From the NCBI GenBank assembly GCA_027491335.1, contig JAIXWJ010000037.1:47766-111765 (forward strand): 64,000 nucleotides of DNA. Reading direction: 5' to 3'. Source of the DNA: Actinomycetes bacterium. Its GTDB lineage: Bacteria > Actinomycetota > Acidimicrobiia > Acidimicrobiales > Ilumatobacteraceae. The notes beneath the pieces were generated by a model. That model made no database searches. It was not told the origin of the DNA and saw only the letters and a program-made list of their open reading frames with translations. Positions 8,387-17,255 of the stretch are shown here, piece by piece (position 1 is the first letter of the stretch; each line of letters begins with the position of its first letter). The translations under genes were made by a program, and so were the position numbers.

Positions 8387-9277
8387 ATGGGACAGGTCCT
8401 CTCCGACTCACAGATCGCCGATTACGACCGCGACGGATTCCTGGTGATCCCCGACTTCGCCGACGTCTCCGCATGCCGAGCATTGAAGGCGCGGGCCGAG
8501 GAAATCCTGCGGGAGTTCGACCCCGAGTCCCACCGAAGTGTCTTCACCACCAACGAGCAGAGTCGCCACGCCGATCGCGAGTTCATCGAATCTGCCAACG
8601 GCATTCATTGCTTCTTCGAGGAAGAGGCCTTCGACGAAGAAGGTCGACTTCGCCAACCCAAGGAGTTGAGCGTCAACAAGATCGGTCATGCCATGCACGA
8701 TCTCGATCCCGTCTTCGCGGACTTCACCTACACGGACAAGCTGGCCGGCGTGGCGGCCGACATCGGCATGCCCGACGCCTTGGCTCTGCAGAGCATGTAC
8801 ATCTGCAAGCAACCCCGCATCGGCGGCGAGGTCGGATGCCACCAGGACGCCACGTTCCTGTACACCGATCCCGTGACGGTCACCGGTTTCTGGTTCGCCA
8901 TCGAGGACGCCACCCTGGAGAACGGGTGCTTGTGGGCGTTGCCCGGTGGTCACCGCACCACGTTGCGCAAGAAGTTCGTGCGCAACGCCGCCAACGACGG
9001 CGCCACCTTCGACGTGCTCGATCCCGCGCCGTTGCCCGAGGCCCCCGGCAACCTGGTTCCCCTTGAAGTGCCCGCGGGCACCATGATCGTTCTGCACGGA
9101 TTGCTACCGCACTGGAGCGACGTGAACCGCAGCGACAAGAGTCGGCACGCGTACTCGCTTCACTGCATCTCGTCGGCGGCCGAGTATCCGTCGTGGAATT
9201 GGTTGCAGCGCTCGGCCGAGTTGCCGTTGCGGTCCTTGAACAACACGGGTACGAGCGAAACGGTGGGTGCGAAGTGA
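8387..9277 (+). CDS. Phytanoyl-CoA dioxygenase (PhyH) family protein
   Basis: A 296-residue Fe(II)/2-oxoglutarate-dependent oxygenase. The iron ligands can be seen: HQD in [10 protein letters not shown] and the distal histidine in [10 protein letters not shown], followed by the arginine of [14 protein letters not shown] that would bind 2-oxoglutarate. Family members hydroxylate acyl-CoAs or small molecules; the substrate is unknown. The gene shares a GTGA overlap with the adenosine deaminase downstream, so the two are co-translated, which is an unusual pairing. The start is probably leaderless. Confidence 0.85.
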   Translation: MGQVLSDSQIADYDRDGFLVIPDFADVSACRALKARAEEILREFDPESHRSVFTTNEQSRHADREFIESANGIHCFFEEEAFDEEGRLRQPKELSVNKIGHAMHDLDPVFADFTYTDKLAGVAADIGMPDALALQSMYICKQPRIGGEVGCHQDATFLYTDPVTVTGFWFAIEDATLENGCLWALPGGHRTTLRKKFVRNAANDGATFDVLDPAPLPEAPGNLVPLEVPAGTMIVLHGLLPHWSDVNRSDKSRHAYSLHCISSAAEYPSWNWLQRSAELPLRSLNNTGTSETVGAK

Positions 9278-10356
9278 GCGAAGTTCTGAAGCGGGCACCC
9301 AAGGTGTTGTTGCACGATCACCTCGACGGCGGTCTGAGGCCCGAGACCGTGATCGATTTGGCCGCCGAATACGGTTACCGCGGTCTACCCACCACCGACG
9401 TGGCCGACCTTTCGAAGTGGTTCCATCGCGGCGCCAAGCGCAACGACCTCGTGCTGTACCTCGAGACCTTCGCTCACACCGTTGGTGTGATGCAGGACAA
9501 GGACGCCATCGAGCGCGTGTCCTACGAGTGCGCACGGGATCTGGCCGAGGACGGCGTGGTGTACGCCGAAGTGCGCATGGCTCCCGAACTGTGCACGGAA
9601 AAGGGCCTCACCCTCGACGAGGTGATGCAGGCCATCATGGACGGTTTCAACCGCGGTTCGAGCGGCACCGACCTCACGATCTACGCCATCTGTTCGGCGA
9701 TGCGCACGGCACGACGCAGTCTGGAGATCGCCGAGTTGGCCGTGCGGTGGCGCGATCGGGGTGTGGTGGGCTTCGACATCGCCGGCGCCGAGGCGGGCCA
9801 TCCCCCCACTCGCCACCTCGAGGCCTTCAACCACGTGCAGCGCGAGAACTTCCACTCCACCATTCATGCCGGTGAGGCTTTCGGCCTTCCGAGCATCTGG
9901 GAGGCCGTGCAGTTGTGCGGCGCCGAGCGCTTGGGTCACGGTGTGCGCATCATCGACGACATCAGCGGACCCGAGGGAGCCGAGGAACTCGGGCGCCTGG
10001 CGGCGTTCGTGCGGGATCGGCGCATCCCCCTCGAACTGTGCCCCACCAGCAACGTGAACACCGGCGTGTGCGCCTCCATCGCCGAGCACCCCATCGGCTT
10101 GTTGCGGCGCCTGCGCTTTCGGGTCACGGTGAACACCGACAATCGCCTGATGAGCGATACCGGCATGACCAAGGAGTTCTCGCAACTGAGCGAGGCCTTC
10201 GGATGGGGGCTGGACGACTTCGAGTGGATGACCCTGAACGCCATGAAGAGCGCCTTCGCCCCCTTCCCCGAGCGGCTCCGGATCATCAACGGCATCATCA
10301 AGCCGCGATACGCCCTGCTTCGGGCCGAGCTCGCCATGGGGACCCAGACCCGCTGA
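9274..10356 (+). CDS. add: Adenosine deaminase
   Basis: A 360-residue metal-dependent deaminase that converts adenosine to inosine. Metal ligands and catalytic residues are visible: HDHLDG near residue 15, HAGE in the middle, ERLGHGV, and [12 protein letters not shown] near the C-terminal third. The helix motif CPTSNVNTG is also typical. I start it at the GTG overlapping the PhyH stop (GTGA) rather than at an upstream in-frame ATG inside the PhyH gene, because [16 protein letters not shown] matches the family's usual N-terminus. It fits the nucleoside importer upstream as a salvage enzyme. Confidence 0.93.
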   Translation: MSEVLKRAPKVLLHDHLDGGLRPETVIDLAAEYGYRGLPTTDVADLSKWFHRGAKRNDLVLYLETFAHTVGVMQDKDAIERVSYECARDLAEDGVVYAEVRMAPELCTEKGLTLDEVMQAIMDGFNRGSSGTDLTIYAICSAMRTARRSLEIAELAVRWRDRGVVGFDIAGAEAGHPPTRHLEAFNHVQRENFHSTIHAGEAFGLPSIWEAVQLCGAERLGHGVRIIDDISGPEGAEELGRLAAFVRDRRIPLELCPTSNVNTGVCASIAEHPIGLLRRLRFRVTVNTDNRLMSDTGMTKEFSQLSEAFGWGLDDFEWMTLNAMKSAFAPFPERLRIINGIIKPRYALLRAELAMGTQTR

Positions 10357-10373
10357 TCGGCAAGAATGGGCCC

Positions 10374-11009
10374 ATGCCCGTCGAAGTCACCGTCGTCTCA
10401 CACCCGCTCATCGCCGATTCGCTGACCCGCATTCGCGACGTCAACACCCCCAACGCCCTGTTCCGTCAGGAACTGGAGCGCGTGGGCACGCTGTTGTTGG
10501 CCGAGGCCACCCGCGATCTGCCCACGAACGAGGTGACCGTGCAGACACCTCTCACCACCACAACCGGACGCGCCCTGTCGAGTCAGCCCGTCGTCGTGCC
10601 CGTGCTGCGCGCCGGACTCGGCTTCGTGCACGCGGCCCAGGAACTGATGCCCAACGCCGACGTCGGATTCGTCGGTATCAGCCGCGACGAGAAGACCTTC
10701 GAGCCCAAGCCGTACGTCAACAAGCTCCCCGAGACGTTGGCCGGACGAACCTGCATTGTGCTGGACCCCATGCTCGCCACCGGAGGATCACTGGCCCACG
10801 CGTGCGAGTTGTTGATGGAACGCAATCCCACCGGACCCATCACCGTCATCTGTGTGTTGGCCGCCCCCGAGGGCATCGAGTATCTGCGGGGCACCGGTCT
10901 GAACCTGCGAATCTTCACGGCGTCCATCGACGAACGCCTGAACGAGAACGCCTTCATCGTGCCGGGATTGGGCGACGCGGGCGATCGCCAATTCGGCGCC
11001 CCGCACTGA
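10374..11009 (+). CDS. upp: Uracil phosphoribosyltransferase
   Basis: A 211-residue enzyme, the usual length, making UMP from uracil and PRPP. The PRPP loop LDPMLATGGSLAHA and the C-terminal uracil-binding segment PGLGDAGDRQFG are both intact, as is VPVLRAGLGFV. The ATG at 10374 is preceded 6 nt upstream by AAGAAT, suggesting a leaderless start 17 bp after the add stop. With add and the BMP importer it forms a nucleoside/nucleobase salvage set. Confidence 0.95.
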   Translation: MPVEVTVVSHPLIADSLTRIRDVNTPNALFRQELERVGTLLLAEATRDLPTNEVTVQTPLTTTTGRALSSQPVVVPVLRAGLGFVHAAQELMPNADVGFVGISRDEKTFEPKPYVNKLPETLAGRTCIVLDPMLATGGSLAHACELLMERNPTGPITVICVLAAPEGIEYLRGTGLNLRIFTASIDERLNENAFIVPGLGDAGDRQFGAPH

Positions 11010-11010
11010 C

Positions 11011-11090
11011 CCGTCACATCGGGGGCCCACACGTCACATCGGGGGCCCACACGTCACATCGGGGGCCCGCACGTCACATCGGGGGCCCGC
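11011..11090. repeat. Four tandem 20-bp repeats between convergent genes
   Basis: The unit ACGTCACATCGGGGGCCCAC occurs four times head to tail with only 1-2 changes per copy. Each copy has a GGGCCC palindrome. The innermost copy contains the last codons and stop of the SDR gene on the minus strand (GPPM-stop), so that gene end has been multiplied into the intergenic space. It may act as a two-sided transcription block between upp and the SDR gene. Confidence 0.9.
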
Positions 11091-11967
11091 CCCATGCGGG
11101 CACTCCGCTGGACGAATCTCCGAACAGCTGACCCTTGGCCGCCGCCAAGTCCTCGACGGTCCATTGCTTGCCACCCGCGCTGACCGAACCAGCGATCTCG
11201 GCCGGCCGCATGCGGTGCACCTGATCGCCCAGCACGATGAACGTCTGCGCGTTGATGTCGGCCGCCAGATCGCTGGCGAGGAACGCCACCATCGGACTGA
11301 TATTGGCCGGGTCGTACTTGTCGAAACCGGTCTCCGGCTTGGCGAACTTGGGGTTCACCTCGGTCATTGGTGTGCGAGCGCGCGGGGCGATGCAGTTCAC
11401 CGTGACGTTGTAGCGACTCAGCTCGCGAGCCAGGATCGTCGTCATCGTGATGATGCCACCCTTGGCCGAGCCGTAGTTGCCCTGACCGGGTCCACCGAAC
11501 AAACCGCTCTCGCTGGTGGTGTTGATGATGCGACGCGCGGGCAAACCACCCTCGGTGCCCTCGAGTTCCTTGGCCTTGTTGCGCCAATGCAACGCGGCGA
11601 AGTGCGCGGGGGCGAAGTGTCCCTTCAGGTGAACGCTCACCACGCTGTCGAACTGTGCCTCTTCCATGGAGAAGCTCATGGCGTCACGAATGAAACCGGC
11701 GTTGTTCACCAGAATGTGCAGATCACCGAACTCGCGAATCGCCGTGGCCACCAACGACTCGGCGAACGACCAATCGGTCACGCTGCCTTTGCAGGCCACG
11801 GCGCGTCCACCGGCGGAGTTGATCGCCGCGGCCACTTCGTCGGCCAGATCCGACAGATCGTTCACCACCACGCTGGCACCCTCGCGCGCCAAGAGTTCGG
11901 CGTGACACCGCCCCACTCCCTGACCCGCTCCGGTCACGATCGCCACTTTGCCCGTCAATACACCCAT
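11074..11967 (-). CDS. Short-chain dehydrogenase/reductase (multifunctional-enzyme type 3-hydroxyacyl-CoA dehydrogenase-like)
   Basis: A 297-residue Rossmann-fold oxidoreductase. NAD(P) binding is shown by VTGAGQGVGR (about residues 10-20) and NNAG, and the catalytic YGSAK by Tyr in GQGNYGSAKGG. The C-terminal extension beyond 250 residues and the overall pattern resemble the hydroxyacyl-CoA dehydrogenase part of peroxisomal-type multifunctional enzymes. The start MGVLTGKVAIVTG was chosen over longer forms that read into the divergent gene. Its 3' end lies inside the 20-bp tandem repeat. A degenerate operator sits at 11993-12009 in the divergent promoter region. Confidence 0.88.
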   Translation of the reverse strand: MGVLTGKVAIVTGAGQGVGRCHAELLAREGASVVVNDLSDLADEVAAAINSAGGRAVACKGSVTDWSFAESLVATAIREFGDLHILVNNAGFIRDAMSFSMEEAQFDSVVSVHLKGHFAPAHFAALHWRNKAKELEGTEGGLPARRIINTTSESGLFGGPGQGNYGSAKGGIITMTTILARELSRYNVTVNCIAPRARTPMTEVNPKFAKPETGFDKYDPANISPMVAFLASDLAADINAQTFIVLGDQVHRMRPAEIAGSVSAGGKQWTVEDLAAAKGQLFGDSSSGVPAWGGPPM

Positions 11968-11992
11968 CTGCCACGACTCCGATTTCGACGTT

Positions 11993-12009
11993 TCTGATAC
12001 CGTTTCAAA
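11993..12009. promoter_or_regulatory. Degenerate copy of the 17-bp operator
   Basis: TCTGATACCGTTTCAAA keeps the TGA-N7-TCA core of the TCTGAC-N5-GTCAGA palindrome but has lost several outer positions. It lies between two divergent SDR genes. The weakest of the eight sites. Confidence 0.4.
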
Positions 12010-12103
12010 AACTAGTCGTCGAAGGGCGCGACCCGGCATACGGATGAACGCCGCGATGGACGCAGTGATGAACGCCGTGATGAACGCCGAAGGGGGGTCG
12101 AGT

Positions 12104-12967
12104 TTGTCCGAAGCCACGCGACCCGTCGCCCTGGTGACCGGGGCCAGTCGTGGTATCGGTCGCGCCATCGCCATCGCTCTGGCCGAGTCCGGCCATGATC
12201 TGGTGATCACCGGTCGTACCGTCGTCGAAGGCTCGGCCATCAACCCCGCCACCGGACACGCCTTGCCGGGAAGCTTGCGCTCCACGGCCGAGGCCATCGA
12301 ACGACATGGTGGGCGCGCTCACTGCGTGGCCGCCGACATCTTGGATCTCGACGACGTCGAGGCCTCGTTCGCGCGCTGCCTCGCCGCGGCCGGTCGCATC
12401 GACGTTCTCGTCAACAACGCCGTGTACGTCGGACCGGGCAACGACGTGTTTCTCGCCGACGGCTCCCCCGACGACCTCATTCGACGCGTCACCGGGAACC
12501 TCACCTCCCCGCTTCTGCTCACGCGAGCGTTCGTGCGACACCTCATGTCCACGGATCGCGTGGCCGGCGCCGCCATCATCGACGTCACCAGCGACGCGGG
12601 CCAGCGCACCCCCGAGTCCCCGGCCGGGCACGGTGGCTGGTCCTTGGCCTATGCCGCCACCAAGGCCGGCTTTCACCGCATCGCCGACATGATCGTCGTC
12701 GAACACCCCTCCATTCGGGCCATCAACGTGAACCCGGGCTTCGTGGCCACCGAACGAGTGCTCGATTCCGGCTCCGATCTGGAGTGGGTGGCCCGACACG
12801 GAGTTCCGCCCTCGGTGGTGGGGCGGGCGGTGGCGACGATTTTGGCCGATCCGGATGTTCCCAATGGTGGCTACGTTCACGCCCAGCCCTACTTGCGCCG
12901 ACGCCTCGGCGACGATGAGTATGAAGCATTCCTCGATGCCGCGAAAGCAGGAGATGATGTCCACTGA
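12104..12967 (+). CDS. Short-chain dehydrogenase/reductase
   Basis: An SDR of 287 residues if started at the TTG at 12104, which is preceded by an excellent ribosome site AGGGGGG at the right spacing. ATG starts at 12044, 12056, 12068 and 12080 are also in frame and would add a repetitive MNAAMDAVMNAVMNAEG leader. The cofactor motif VTGASRGIGR directly follows the TTG start, there is NNA, and the catalytic Tyr-x-x-x-Lys is YAATK. It resembles the SDR at 37185-38060 (same PAGHGGW/PAGEGGW insert before the catalytic Tyr). Substrate unknown. Its stop overlaps the next gene. Confidence 0.85.
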   Translation: MSEATRPVALVTGASRGIGRAIAIALAESGHDLVITGRTVVEGSAINPATGHALPGSLRSTAEAIERHGGRAHCVAADILDLDDVEASFARCLAAAGRIDVLVNNAVYVGPGNDVFLADGSPDDLIRRVTGNLTSPLLLTRAFVRHLMSTDRVAGAAIIDVTSDAGQRTPESPAGHGGWSLAYAATKAGFHRIADMIVVEHPSIRAINVNPGFVATERVLDSGSDLEWVARHGVPPSVVGRAVATILADPDVPNGGYVHAQPYLRRRLGDDEYEAFLDAAKAGDDVH

Positions 12968-14177
12968 CACGTACGTGATCGGACCCACCAACTACGACAT
13001 TCTTCTGCCCGAACCCGAGATGGCGCCGGTGCACTACACCTTGATCTCCGTCGACGACCATCTCGTCGAACCCCCGCACATGTTCGACGGTCGACTGCCG
13101 TCGGCGTTGCAGGACAAGGCGCCGCGTCTGATCGAAAACGAGCGCGGCCATCAGGTGTGGACCTTCGACGGCCAGATCTTCAGCCAGGTCGGAATGAACG
13201 CCGTCGCCGGACGCAAGCAAGAGCTTCGCTCATTGGAGCCCGCCCGCTTCGAAGACATGCGCCCCGGCTGCTGGAACATCCACGAGCGCATCAAGGACAT
13301 GGACCTCATCGGTTGCTGGGCCTCGCTCAACTTCCCGTCGCAGGTGACCGGCTTCGCCGGACGCGTGTTCAGCGCTTGCAGCGACCCCGAGGTCGGCTTG
13401 GCCACGATGCGCGCGTGGAACGACTGGCTCTACGAGGAGTGGTGGCAGCCCTACCCCGAGCGCATCATCCCGTGCGGCATCACGTGGTTGGCGCCCGGAC
13501 CCGACGGATCGGCCCGTCTGGGAGCCGACGAGATTCGACGCAACGCCGCGCGCGGTTTCACGTCGGTCACCCTTCCCGAGCGCCCGCACAACATCGGCTG
13601 TCCCAGCCTCTTCAGCGGTTGGTGGGATCCCATCATCGAGGCCTGCGTCGAAACGGACACCGTTATCTCGCTCCACGTGGGGTCGTCGGGCATGTACGCC
13701 ATGCCCAGTGACGCTCCCGCCCTTCAGTTGGGTGCCACGTTGTTCGGACAGTTGTCGTTGACCGCCTGCGCCGAGTGGCTGTGGAGTGGTTACGCCTACA
13801 AGTACCCCGAGCTGAAGATCGCCATGAGCGAAGGTGGCATCGGTTGGGTGCCCATGTTGCTCGATCGTCTCGAGAATGTGGTCGATCGCAGCGGTTACGG
13901 CGCCGGCTGGGATTTGCGCCCGGCCGAGGTGCTGCGTCGCAACTTCTGGTTCTGCACCATCGACGATCCCTCCACGATCGATCTTCACGACGTCATCGGC
14001 GACGACCACATCATGGTCGAGGTGGATTACCCGCACGGCGACAGCACGTGGCCGAACACGCAGTCCATTCTCCGCGACGCCTGGGGCCACCTGTCGCCGG
14101 CGCTGTTGCGCAAGTTGTGCTGCGAGAACGCCGCCGCGTTGTATCGACAGCCTCTCCCTGCGCGCATCGTCCCGTGA
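12957..14177 (+). CDS. Amidohydrolase-2 family metal-dependent hydrolase
   Basis: A TIM-barrel hydrolase of 406 residues. The N-terminal metal-site segment is SVDDHLVEPPHMF, later ISLHVGSSG supplies a histidine, and a C-terminal VEVDYPHGDSTWPN carries the usual aspartate. Members include decarboxylases and hydrolases acting on aromatic or cyclic carboxylates, often next to CoA ligases in actinobacterial catabolic clusters. The start at 12957 follows AGGAG; an ATG directly before it is also possible. The stop overlaps the GTG of the CoA ligase (GTGA). Confidence 0.85.
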   Translation: MSTDTYVIGPTNYDILLPEPEMAPVHYTLISVDDHLVEPPHMFDGRLPSALQDKAPRLIENERGHQVWTFDGQIFSQVGMNAVAGRKQELRSLEPARFEDMRPGCWNIHERIKDMDLIGCWASLNFPSQVTGFAGRVFSACSDPEVGLATMRAWNDWLYEEWWQPYPERIIPCGITWLAPGPDGSARLGADEIRRNAARGFTSVTLPERPHNIGCPSLFSGWWDPIIEACVETDTVISLHVGSSGMYAMPSDAPALQLGATLFGQLSLTACAEWLWSGYAYKYPELKIAMSEGGIGWVPMLLDRLENVVDRSGYGAGWDLRPAEVLRRNFWFCTIDDPSTIDLHDVIGDDHIMVEVDYPHGDSTWPNTQSILRDAWGHLSPALLRKLCCENAAALYRQPLPARIVP

Positions 14178-15829
14178 GCACCATCGCCGATCTGTTGCGC
14201 GATCGTCTCGGTGACGATCACCCCGGATACGTCTTCGAAAACACCCACACCTCGTGGGACGAGGTGGTTCGGGAGTCGACGCGCCGCGCGTCGTTCCTGC
14301 GCGAGCACCTGGACCCCACCGCCAAGCCCCACGTGGGTGTGCTCTTGGAGAACACTCCCGAGTACCTGTATTGGATCGGCGCGGCGGCCATCACCGGCTC
14401 GTGCATCGTGGGCATCAACCCCACTCGACGCGGCGCGGAGTTGGCGCGCGACGTGCGCCACACCGACTGCCAGATGATCGTCACCGACGCCGCCGGACGT
14501 TCGACGTTCGATGGCCTCGACTGCGGCGTCTCTCCCGACGCGTTCATGGACGTCGACGCCGTGCGCCCGATGTTGCCGGCCTTCGATGCCGACCTTCTGT
14601 CGTCCAGTTCACCGGACGGCTCGCTGCCACTCTTCTTGCTCTTCACGTCGGGATCCACCAGCGCACCCAAGGCCGTGGTGTGCACCAATGAACGAATGGC
14701 CACGACCGCCGTGCGCGCCGGCCAGATCTACGGCGTCGTTCGCGACCAGGTGTGCTATAGCCCGATGCCGTTGTTCCATGGCAATGCCCTCATGGCGTGC
14801 TGGGGTCCGGCGCTGGCCGTCGGAGCCACTCTCGTTCTGCGTCGCAAATTCTCGGCCAGTGGTTTCCTCGAGGACGTGCGTGCTTATGGATGCACGTATT
14901 TCACGTACGTCGGTCGCACGATCGCCTACGTGCTCGGCCAACCACCCACGGAATTCGATCGCGATCATCGACTGCGCCTCGGATTCGGCACCGAGGCCAG
15001 CGCGCTGGACCGAGAGCGATTCCTCGAACGTTTCGGGTGCGAACTGGTCGAGGGGTACGGATCCAGCGAGAGTGTGGTGGCCATCATCCGCACCCCCGAC
15101 ACTCCGGCCAATGCTCTTGGTCGCGAGCGACCCGACATGGCCGGCAAGGTCATCATCGTCGATCCGGCCACCGACGCCGAGTGTCCGCGAGTCGTCTTCG
15201 ACGAGCATGGCGCAATCACCAACCCGGAGTGCATCGGAGAGATCGTGAACACCTCGGGCGGCTCCACCTTCGAGGGGTACTACAACAACCCCGAGGCATC
15301 CAGCGAACGAGTGCGCAACGGTTGGTACTGGACGGGCGACCTTGGTTTCCGGGACGACGACGGCTTCTTCTATTTCGCCGGGCGCAGCGCGGATTGGTTG
15401 CGCGTCGACAGCGAGAACTTCGCCGGTGCCCCGGTGGAGAACATCATCAGTCGCTTCCCCGGCGTGGTGATGGCGGCGGTGTACCCGGTTCCGGACCCCG
15501 TCACCGGCGACATGGTGATGGCGGCCATCGAGATGAACTCCTCCACCAATTTCGATCCCGTCGCGTTCGACGACTTCCTCGACTCTCAGCGCGACCTCGG
15601 GACGAAGTGGTCACCACGAATCGTTCGCATCACCACGGCCATGCCCTTGACCGCGAACAACAAGGTGCACAAGCCACCGTTGCGAGCGGAGAAATGGCGC
15701 ACCACCGAGACCTTGTACTGGCGACCGCTACGTGGCGAGCGTTTGCGTCCGATGACCGCCGATGACGTCGCCGCGCTCGAACGGGCTTTCGCCGACAACA
15801 AGCGCACCCACGTTCTCAGCGGGCCCTGA
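14174..15829 (+). CDS. Class I adenylate-forming enzyme, acyl-CoA ligase (FadD17-like)
   Basis: A 551-residue ANL-superfamily enzyme that would activate a carboxylic acid to an acyl-CoA through an acyl-adenylate. The P-loop LLFTSGSTSAPKAVV, the A5-like region EGYGSSES, the WTGDLGFRD motif and a C-terminal lysine region NNKVHKPPL are all present. The segment GINPTRRGAELARDVRHTDCQ is nearly identical in the ligase at 18272-19966, so the two are paralogues. Resemblance to FadD17 of the mycobacterial sterol locus is from memory and is tentative. It starts at GTG overlapping the hydrolase stop. Confidence 0.88.
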   Translation: MSTIADLLRDRLGDDHPGYVFENTHTSWDEVVRESTRRASFLREHLDPTAKPHVGVLLENTPEYLYWIGAAAITGSCIVGINPTRRGAELARDVRHTDCQMIVTDAAGRSTFDGLDCGVSPDAFMDVDAVRPMLPAFDADLLSSSSPDGSLPLFLLFTSGSTSAPKAVVCTNERMATTAVRAGQIYGVVRDQVCYSPMPLFHGNALMACWGPALAVGATLVLRRKFSASGFLEDVRAYGCTYFTYVGRTIAYVLGQPPTEFDRDHRLRLGFGTEASALDRERFLERFGCELVEGYGSSESVVAIIRTPDTPANALGRERPDMAGKVIIVDPATDAECPRVVFDEHGAITNPECIGEIVNTSGGSTFEGYYNNPEASSERVRNGWYWTGDLGFRDDDGFFYFAGRSADWLRVDSENFAGAPVENIISRFPGVVMAAVYPVPDPVTGDMVMAAIEMNSSTNFDPVAFDDFLDSQRDLGTKWSPRIVRITTAMPLTANNKVHKPPLRAEKWRTTETLYWRPLRGERLRPMTADDVAALERAFADNKRTHVLSGP

Positions 15830-15835
15830 ACCCCG

Positions 15836-16366
15836 TCAGCCGTTGTTGGCGGCCCAGGTCTGCCAGGACTCGATGCACTCGGGCAACTCGCCACGTCCGG
15901 TCTGACTGCGCGGCCAGTTGGCATCGGGCAAGCCGACCGGCGGATTGGCCATGTCGTGTCCGTACCAGAGCAAATGACGACGCCTCGCGAACAGCCAACG
16001 ACCGTCGACGCGCTTGTAGGTGTCGTGATATTGGATCTGGTGGATGATCCATCGACCTTCGGTGTCCTCGATCTCGCCGCGGCAACTCACCACGCCGGTG
16101 GCGTTGTCGGCGTCGGACACGTCGATGACGTGATTACCCACCATCAGGATCACCCGACCGAGCGAACCCATTTGCGCGTCGAAACTGAGACGCAACGCAT
16201 CGGTGCCCGAGGTTTCGCGGGTCACCTTGATGTCGGGGACGAAGAGGCCAGCGAGATTCCGCGTGTCGCGCGCCCCGTACCAAACGGCGTATCGACTGGC
16301 CAGCTGGCGAATCTCCTCGCAGGCGGACAACCACGCGATGGGATCGGTGTCGCGAAGCTCGTCCAC
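15836..16366 (-). CDS. SnoaL/NTF2-like family protein
   Basis: A 176-residue protein with the alpha+beta cone fold pattern: an N-terminal helix IRQLASRYAVWYGARDTRNLAGLFVPD, then a sheet ending QIQYHDTYKRVDGRWLFARRRH. These folds include dehydratases and isomerases acting on steroids and polyketides, as well as proteins without known activity. It starts 3 bp after the stop of the SDR upstream and is clearly co-transcribed with it. Confidence 0.82.
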   Translation of the reverse strand: MDELRDTDPIAWLSACEEIRQLASRYAVWYGARDTRNLAGLFVPDIKVTRETSGTDALRLSFDAQMGSLGRVILMVGNHVIDVSDADNATGVVSCRGEIEDTEGRWIIHQIQYHDTYKRVDGRWLFARRRHLLWYGHDMANPPVGLPDANWPRSQTGRGELPECIESWQTWAANNG

Positions 16367-16369
16367 GGG

Positions 16370-17155
16370 TCACTTCCCTCCGGGCAACGGATGCGGATGA
16401 GCGGTCGGTTGCAGCAACGCGTCGGTGCCTCCGTCGACGAACAACACCTGACCCACGATGTACGACGCGTCGGCCGACAACAGGAAGCGAATCGCCCCGG
16501 CGATCTCCTCGGGCTTGCCCCATCGTCCGCGCGGGATCGGAATCATGTCGAGGGAATCCTTCACTCCGGGGATGTCGAGCAACGGTCGGGTCATACCGGT
16601 GTCGATGACTCCGGGTGCGACGGCGTTCAGACGAATCCCCGACGCCATCCATGAGGCCGCTTGGGAGCGCACCCAGAACGCGATCGCCAACTTGCCCGCG
16701 GGGTATGCGAGAAACGCGTTGGGGGTCGCGTGGCGAGCCACCACCGACTCCTCGTCGTCCTTCAGATATGCCATCGCTTCGGCGACCGGCAAACCCGGGG
16801 TCATCGTCGTGCTGTTCGACGAGATCATGACGACGGCCGGGTCGGTGCCCTTGGCCAGACAACCACGCAAACCCTCGACGACCGCCAAGGTGCCGAAATA
16901 GTTCACGCGCACCACCAACTCGTTGGGCGCGGGGGTGCTCACGCCGGCGCAGGGCACGAGGCCGTCGAGGACTCCCCCGCACGCCGCGGTCACCTCCTCG
17001 ACGATTCGACGGCGATCGTCGACCTTGGACAAGTCACCGATCACGTCGGCGTCGCGCATGTCGACGCCGATCACCCGATGGCCGTCGGCTTCGAGCCGAT
17101 TCTTGGTGGCCGCGCCGATTCCCGACGCCGATCCCGTGACACAAAACGTTCCCAT
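16370..17155 (-). CDS. Short-chain dehydrogenase (3-alpha-hydroxysteroid dehydrogenase-like)
   Basis: A 261-residue SDR. It has the shortened N-terminal motif TGSASGIGAAT, a DLSKVDDRRR segment in place of the usual D-x-x-D site, VPCAGVS instead of NNAG, and the catalytic YPAGK. These features, and an extended central helix with AYLKDDEESVV, recall bacterial 3-alpha-hydroxysteroid dehydrogenase/carbonyl reductase. The start at 17155 has AAGGGG upstream. A perfect operator copy lies at 17172-17188, immediately before the start. Substrate specificity is inferred. Confidence 0.85.
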   Translation of the reverse strand: MGTFCVTGSASGIGAATKNRLEADGHRVIGVDMRDADVIGDLSKVDDRRRIVEEVTAACGGVLDGLVPCAGVSTPAPNELVVRVNYFGTLAVVEGLRGCLAKGTDPAVVMISSNSTTMTPGLPVAEAMAYLKDDEESVVARHATPNAFLAYPAGKLAIAFWVRSQAASWMASGIRLNAVAPGVIDTGMTRPLLDIPGVKDSLDMIPIPRGRWGKPEEIAGAIRFLLSADASYIVGQVLFVDGGTDALLQPTAHPHPLPGGK

Positions 17156-17171
17156 TTCGACCCCTTCGCTC

Positions 17172-17188
17172 TCTGACAGTGTGTCAGA
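17172..17188. promoter_or_regulatory. 17-bp palindromic operator
   Basis: TCTGACAGTGTGTCAGA, with 7-bp perfect arms around GTG. It lies between the minus-strand 3-alpha-HSD-like gene (17 bp from its start codon) and the plus-strand quinone oxidoreductase gene. A member of the eight-site family described under findings. Confidence 0.75.
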
Positions 17189-17255
17189 TCGCCTCGTCAC
17201 GGACCACAAGAATCCGTCACCCGACTCCGGGGCGTTGGATGACTACCGTGATGGC

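Noticed and set aside
11011..11090. CRISPR array
   Set aside because: The 20-bp units are directly adjacent with no spacers, and no cas genes are present.
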